The position numbers and the translations under genes were made by a program. From NCBI GenBank assembly GCA_002737365.1, contig NSIL01000005.1:1-54398 (forward strand): a DNA stretch of 54,398 nt, written 5' to 3'. This DNA comes from Acidobacterium sp. GTDB lineage: Bacteria; Acidobacteriota; Vicinamibacteria; Vicinamibacterales; UBA2999. Under the pieces are notes generated by a model. It worked only from the letters and a program-made list of their open reading frames with translations. It searched no databases and was not told where the DNA came from. Below are positions 50,791-54,398 of this stretch, in pieces (position 1 is the stretch's first letter; each line of letters opens with the position of its first letter).

Positions 50791-52338
50791 TCAGAGCCGG
50801 CGCTCGGCGTTCGGGAACGAGTTCCAGACCGGCACGCCGCAGAAGTGGGTGCCCTCGGTGCAGCGCGGCGACACGATCTTGTTGCGCAGCACGCACGGCG
50901 GACCAAGATAGCGTCCGAGCTGCGGGTGAATCTCCTTCACCTGGCTGATCTCGTCCATCGACGCCAGGTAGATCTCCTCCTGCGCGTTGAAGCAGGTCCG
51001 CAGCGTCCACTTGTGCTGCAGGGCGATGAACGAGCCTGATTCCACCAGCCGCAGCGCCTTGGCGTTGGGGACCACGTAGAGCGCGTATTCGAGCGGCACA
51101 CCGAGGGCCAGCAGCTTGTTCTTGGCCGTCCACGCCTCGGCCATCGCCTGTTCGTACACCACCAGCGCCTCAGGGTTCTGGCGAATCAGGCGCGGCGTGA
51201 TGTAGTCGGGCTGGGTCGTATCGGCCAGTGTCATCATGGGCCGCGACGCCGGCACCATGCGGTGCCGCTGGTCCTGCGAGTCGGCGGTGTGACTCAGCTT
51301 CTTCTCGAAGACGTAGTTGGCGTGGTTCAGCGTGCGCATCATCGGCGAGTGATACGCGACGTCGAGCATGTCGACGCGATACGGATTGCGCGCCGGGTTC
51401 ATCACCCGATCGATCGCTTCCTCGTCGCCCATCTCGACGGTGGTGATGCCGAAGGTGGCGCGTACGGCGTCGGCCACCACCCGCTCGGCGCCGGCCGACC
51501 AGTCGCGCAGCCGCGACACGCGGCCTTGCAAGCGGCGGTCGAACTCGGCCGCAAACGCGTCGCCGGACGCGCGCGTGTTCGGAAACTGCAGCTCGGGCAT
51601 CGCCTCGCGCGCGAAGGTGTCGAGGCCGATCTTGTCGAAGAACATCGGGTCGACTTCTTTGACGAGGTCGACCATCGCGCCAATGACCATCGCCGCTTCG
51701 TACGGCACGTCACCGGCGTTCAGCATGCGATACAGCCGGTGCAGCACGATACCGGACACGGTATGTACCATCGAGGTGAACGCGCCAATGGGAATCACGT
51801 AACGCGCGGTTTCGATCGCCTTCTTCTCGGATTCGCGTTCGACGGCCTTCAGGCGCGCCGGCGAATTGGTGGCCCTGACATATCGCAACTCCTTCAGGAT
51901 CGCCCAGGCACCGTCCTTGAGCAGCGCCGACAGCCTGGCATACGAGTCCCACGCCTTCAGCACGGCCTGTTCGTAGACGTCGAGCGCCTCGCCGGTGATC
52001 GGCGGCACGAACGCGCGCGGCTCGTTCAGCTTGACGTAGCGCTGGCTGGACTGTTCCGAGTTGTAGAACGGGTAGGAGTGCAGGACGCTCCACACCAGCT
52101 GACGCGAGATGTTTTCGAGGCCAAACTCGAAGTGCGCGTGCTGAAACACCGTGTGGTGGCCACCCTCGAAGGTCAGCGGGCCAATCGCATCCCGCTGCTT
52201 TTCGGTGATCTCTCGGCGTTCGATCACCCGGGGCGAGTAGCAGGTGCGGGCGGCGGCAATCGCGCCGTCGTACGGCGCTGCCGGCGACGACAAAAGCGTG
52301 ACCTTCGGCGGTGCGGTGGAGAGGGCAACGGCGGGCAT
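50791..52338 (-). CDS. thyX: Double-length flavin-dependent thymidylate synthase-like protein
   Basis: The 515-residue product (ATG 52338; an in-frame TTG at 52380 would add 14 residues) is about twice the usual ThyX length and contains two ThyX-like units. The first (about 20-240) has TFEGGHHTVFQHAHFEFGLE and SYPFYNSEQSSQRYV but no RHR motif. The second (about 270-480) has YHSPMMRTLNHANYVFEKKL and QRHRMVPASRP, the RHRxxxxS-type nucleotide-binding signature. ThyX makes dTMP from dUMP with FAD, NADPH and methylene-folate. The first unit may have lost catalysis or complement the second one. Homodimer-like fusion is the simplest reading. Confidence 0.8.
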   Translation of the reverse strand: MPAVALSTAPPKVTLLSSPAAPYDGAIAAARTCYSPRVIERREITEKQRDAIGPLTFEGGHHTVFQHAHFEFGLENISRQLVWSVLHSYPFYNSEQSSQRYVKLNEPRAFVPPITGEALDVYEQAVLKAWDSYARLSALLKDGAWAILKELRYVRATNSPARLKAVERESEKKAIETARYVIPIGAFTSMVHTVSGIVLHRLYRMLNAGDVPYEAAMVIGAMVDLVKEVDPMFFDKIGLDTFAREAMPELQFPNTRASGDAFAAEFDRRLQGRVSRLRDWSAGAERVVADAVRATFGITTVEMGDEEAIDRVMNPARNPYRVDMLDVAYHSPMMRTLNHANYVFEKKLSHTADSQDQRHRMVPASRPMMTLADTTQPDYITPRLIRQNPEALVVYEQAMAEAWTAKNKLLALGVPLEYALYVVPNAKALRLVESGSFIALQHKWTLRTCFNAQEEIYLASMDEISQVKEIHPQLGRYLGPPCVLRNKIVSPRCTEGTHFCGVPVWNSFPNAERRL

Positions 52339-52383
52339 AGGTGCTGGTCCCGCCAAAGCGCGTGGCGCGAGGACGGGCAACTA

Positions 52384-52389
52384 ATTATA
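52384..52389 (-). promoter_or_regulatory. -10 element upstream of thyX
   Basis: A perfect TATAAT on the minus strand (52389-52384) lies 45 bases before ATG 52338. It is too far for a leaderless start at that ATG. The in-frame TTG at 52380 would be only 3 bases away. Confidence 0.4.
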
Positions 52390-52479
52390 CGCGCTCACCT
52401 GATGTTTCCTTAGACCGGGCCAGTGCTAATATTCGCAAGGTTCCGCCGGGCTGCTCCTGGCGCCTTTCTGGTCAAGTAG

Positions 52480-52605
52480 GCGCTCACTCTCGACGGCCCG
52501 CAGGGCGTTTTCGAGCAGTCGGTTGTCGTCAAGGACGAAGCCAAGGTGCTGTTCGACATCAACGGCGGCCAGTTCTCAATGAGTGGAACCGGCGTCAAGA
52601 AATAG
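52480..52605 (+). pseudogene. Orphan C-terminal coding fragment
   Basis: The plus strand encodes ALTLDGPQGVFEQSVVVKDE followed by AKVLFDINGGQFSMSGTGVK and a stop at 52605. The composition and pattern look like a beta-rich exported protein's end, but an in-frame TAG precedes it and no start is available. It is probably the remnant of a deleted gene. The rest of the 52390-52607 gap shows no gene. Confidence 0.4.
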
Positions 52606-52607
52606 CA

Positions 52608-53168
52608 TCACTCCTCGTCGTTGTCCTCGTCGTCCTCGTCGTCTTTGTCTCGACGCGAGTGATAGCGCGAGTACTCCTCGAGATAAGTGAGGGAATCGAG
52701 GCCCTTCATGCGGTCGAAGAACAGGACCCCATCAAGGTGGTCGGCTTCGTGCTGGACGACGCGGGCCGGGAAGCCTTCCAGATCCAGCTCAAAGCGCTTG
52801 CCGTGACGGTCGAGAGCCGTGACCTTGATGTGCTGGGCGCGCGGAACCCGGCCGCGAATGTCGGGAATGCTGAGGCAGCCCTCCCAGCCTTCAACAGTCT
52901 GATCGCTAATCACGGTGATCTCGGGGTTGACGAAGACCACGGCATCGCCATCGCCATCGCCATCGGCGTCAAGCATGGCAACAAACACGCGCAGGCTCTC
53001 GTGCACCTGCGGCGCCGCCAGGCCCACGCCGGCATACTCGAACATGGTGTCAACCATGCTGTCGATGAAGTCCTGCACGGTCTGCTGTTTCAGCTCGAGC
53101 TTGTCGACGGTCCGGGTCTTGGCGCGGAGGACGGGATGGCCCATCCGGGCGACTTTCAGGATCGACAT
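52608..53168 (-). CDS. def: Peptide deformylase with acidic C-terminal tail
   Basis: The 186-residue protein contains all three deformylase motifs: GVGLAAPQV, EGCLSIP and QHEADHLDG, giving the Cys and two His metal ligands and the catalytic Glu. It removes the formyl group from nascent proteins. A TAGAAT box ends 6 bases before the ATG, fitting the leaderless pattern. Two oddities are a DADGDGDGDA insertion between core strands and a highly acidic tail (RRDKDDEDDEDNDEE) encoded by a near-trinucleotide repeat. Confidence 0.95.
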   Translation of the reverse strand: MSILKVARMGHPVLRAKTRTVDKLELKQQTVQDFIDSMVDTMFEYAGVGLAAPQVHESLRVFVAMLDADGDGDGDAVVFVNPEITVISDQTVEGWEGCLSIPDIRGRVPRAQHIKVTALDRHGKRFELDLEGFPARVVQHEADHLDGVLFFDRMKGLDSLTYLEEYSRYHSRRDKDDEDDEDNDEE

Positions 53169-53212
53169 ACCAGAATTCTATACTGATGGCATTGAAGCTC
53201 TCGCGCCTGACC

Positions 53213-54385
53213 TTAGTCTTCGGGCGTGCCCGCCAGCAGCGGTTCCAGTTCCAGCACTTGCGCGCCGTTCTCGGTGCAGACCGCGAACTTCGTCTCGCCG
53301 GCACGATACATCGCGACGCCGGCATAGTCGCCCTGCTTGTTCAGCGCGAAGAACCGGATGTTGAAGTTGGGGTTGCCCTTCGAGTTCAGCAGCCGCGACT
53401 CGATGGTGTTGGCTTTGATGCGCTTCAGCGCCTCCATGCCGGCGTCCTTCGGCGACATCCCGCGGCGCATCGACTCGACGATCAGGAACGACGACAGGTT
53501 ATAAAGATTGGCTTCGCCACGGCCGGTCGAACCCGCCGCGCCGACTTCGTTGTCGACGTAGAGGCCGGCGCCGAGGATGGGCGAATCGCCGGTGCGGCCG
53601 GGGATCTTCCACGCCAGGCCGCTGGTGGTCGTGACGCCGCAGAGGTCGCCGTTCGGACCAAGGCCGTCGCAGTTGATCGTGCCCCAGAAGCTGCCTTCGG
53701 GAATCAGGCCATCGCGCACCATCGAGCGGCCGGCAGCCATGGCGCGCGCCTGCCACGCGGCTTCTTCGCCGGGATCCTTCTCGTGCTTGGGCTTCGGTTT
53801 GCGTTCGTTGCCGTTGGGATCCAGCCAGTGCTCGGGATCGACGCGCCGTTTCCACTCGCGCCACAGGCGTCGCGACGTGTCGGTGTTGAGATCGTCCTCG
53901 ACCGTGAACCCCATGTTGCGCGCGAACTGCTGCGCGCCGCCGCCAACCAGCAGATGGTGGTCGGTGTACTCCATCACCGCCTTGGCGACCAGTGACGGCG
54001 TGCGCACACCCTCGAGACAGGCCACGGCGCCGGCGCGCTTCTTCGGTCCATGCATGCACGAGGCGTCGAGCTCGACCACACCGTTGGCATTGGGCAAGGC
54101 GCCGTAGCCGATGCCGGTCTCGAGCGGGTCGAGTTCCGGGATGTTGACCCCGGCGATCAGCGCGTCAAGCACATCCTGGCCGTCGGTAATCAGGCGGAAG
54201 GCCCGCTGCACCGCGTTCTCAGCACCACCGTTCTTGAACTCCCAGCCCGAGTAGTCGGAGATCACGACGGGCCGAACGGTGCGCATCACGGCCGGCGCCC
54301 GCTGGGGGGCCGGCGTCTGGCCGAGCGACAGCGGCGCGGCGGCGGCCAGGGAAGCAGACTTGACGAAGTCGCGGCGGCTAATCAT
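53213..54385 (-). CDS. Tat-exported N4-glycosylasparaginase / isoaspartyl peptidase-type Ntn hydrolase
   Basis: A 390-residue protein with a twin-arginine signal (SRRDFVKSASLAAAAPLSLG) and the asparaginase type 2 fold: GGAENAVQRAF, ETGIGYGALPNANGVVELDA, and the self-cleavage region NGDLCGVTTTSGLAWKIPGR with the nucleophile Thr after GV, then GDSPILGAGLYVD. Autoprocessing yields alpha and beta chains. Members cleave N4-(GlcNAc)-asparagine or beta-aspartyl peptides. A periplasmic role in glycopeptide or peptide use fits the peptidase-rich gene content. The 13 bases after the start to the window end contain nothing notable. Confidence 0.9.
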   Translation of the reverse strand: MISRRDFVKSASLAAAAPLSLGQTPAPQRAPAVMRTVRPVVISDYSGWEFKNGGAENAVQRAFRLITDGQDVLDALIAGVNIPELDPLETGIGYGALPNANGVVELDASCMHGPKKRAGAVACLEGVRTPSLVAKAVMEYTDHHLLVGGGAQQFARNMGFTVEDDLNTDTSRRLWREWKRRVDPEHWLDPNGNERKPKPKHEKDPGEEAAWQARAMAAGRSMVRDGLIPEGSFWGTINCDGLGPNGDLCGVTTTSGLAWKIPGRTGDSPILGAGLYVDNEVGAAGSTGRGEANLYNLSSFLIVESMRRGMSPKDAGMEALKRIKANTIESRLLNSKGNPNFNIRFFALNKQGDYAGVAMYRAGETKFAVCTENGAQVLELEPLLAGTPED

Positions 54386-54398
54386 GCCGAGAGAATAC

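Noticed and set aside
1-54398. tRNA, rRNA genes or CRISPR array
   Set aside because: No cloverleaf with a GGTTCRANNC T-arm, no rRNA signature and no regularly spaced direct repeats were recognised.

Overview
The window is high-GC DNA with dense, mostly complete genes. It has Oar-type TonB-dependent receptors, sulfatase-like proteins with TPR tails, many secreted metallopeptidases and cytochrome c/propeller proteins. This gene style fits an environmental Acidobacteriota, perhaps of the Vicinamibacteria type. That assignment is an inference, because no rRNA or tRNA gene is present. No CRISPR array, prophage or complete insertion sequence was seen.

Layout. 1-1000: a toxin-antitoxin pair between two attC-like hairpins, looking like an integron gene cassette. 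1004-7559: two very large fused hydrolases (D-aminoacylase/DmpA and CocE/M28) in one operon. 7757-10498: a TonB-dependent receptor. 10544-16917: a three-gene operon of two sulfatase-superfamily proteins with TPRs and a TMTC-like membrane TPR protein. 16962-20466: sulfate activation (cysD, cysNC) with a TauE-type exporter. 20636-24398: a HIT/CMD/class V aminotransferase operon divergent from an M28 peptidase. 24412-28955: rsmH, a PQQ-type propeller, a metallophosphatase and a CotH-type kinase. 28982-33070: a secreted hypothetical protein, a cytochrome c/copper-monooxygenase-like protein and a cytochrome c/YVTN propeller.

33192-39244 is a six-gene operon (MoxR AAA+, DUF58, single-pass membrane protein, vWA, small membrane protein, vWA). 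Its order and sizes match the mxaRSACKL methanol dehydrogenase maturation genes, but no dehydrogenase or PQQ genes are in view. 39241-44812 holds housekeeping and small-enzyme genes (VOC, YchF, DUF1684, HAD, SirB1-like, M20).

44813-48017 is an integron: an IntI-type integrase with the [13 protein letters not shown] insertion, two well-formed attC sites and two cassette ORFs in the same direction as intI. The array lies at the 3' end of intI, the less common inverted-integrase layout. 48134-54385 returns to chromosomal genes: MBL hydrolase, MFS transporter, CDP-alcohol phosphatidyltransferase, a double-length ThyX, peptide deformylase and a Tat-exported Ntn asparaginase.

A recurring regulatory trait is a -10-like hexamer (TANNNT) ending 6-7 bases before the start codon. 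It occurs at nine genes, implying frequent leaderless transcription.
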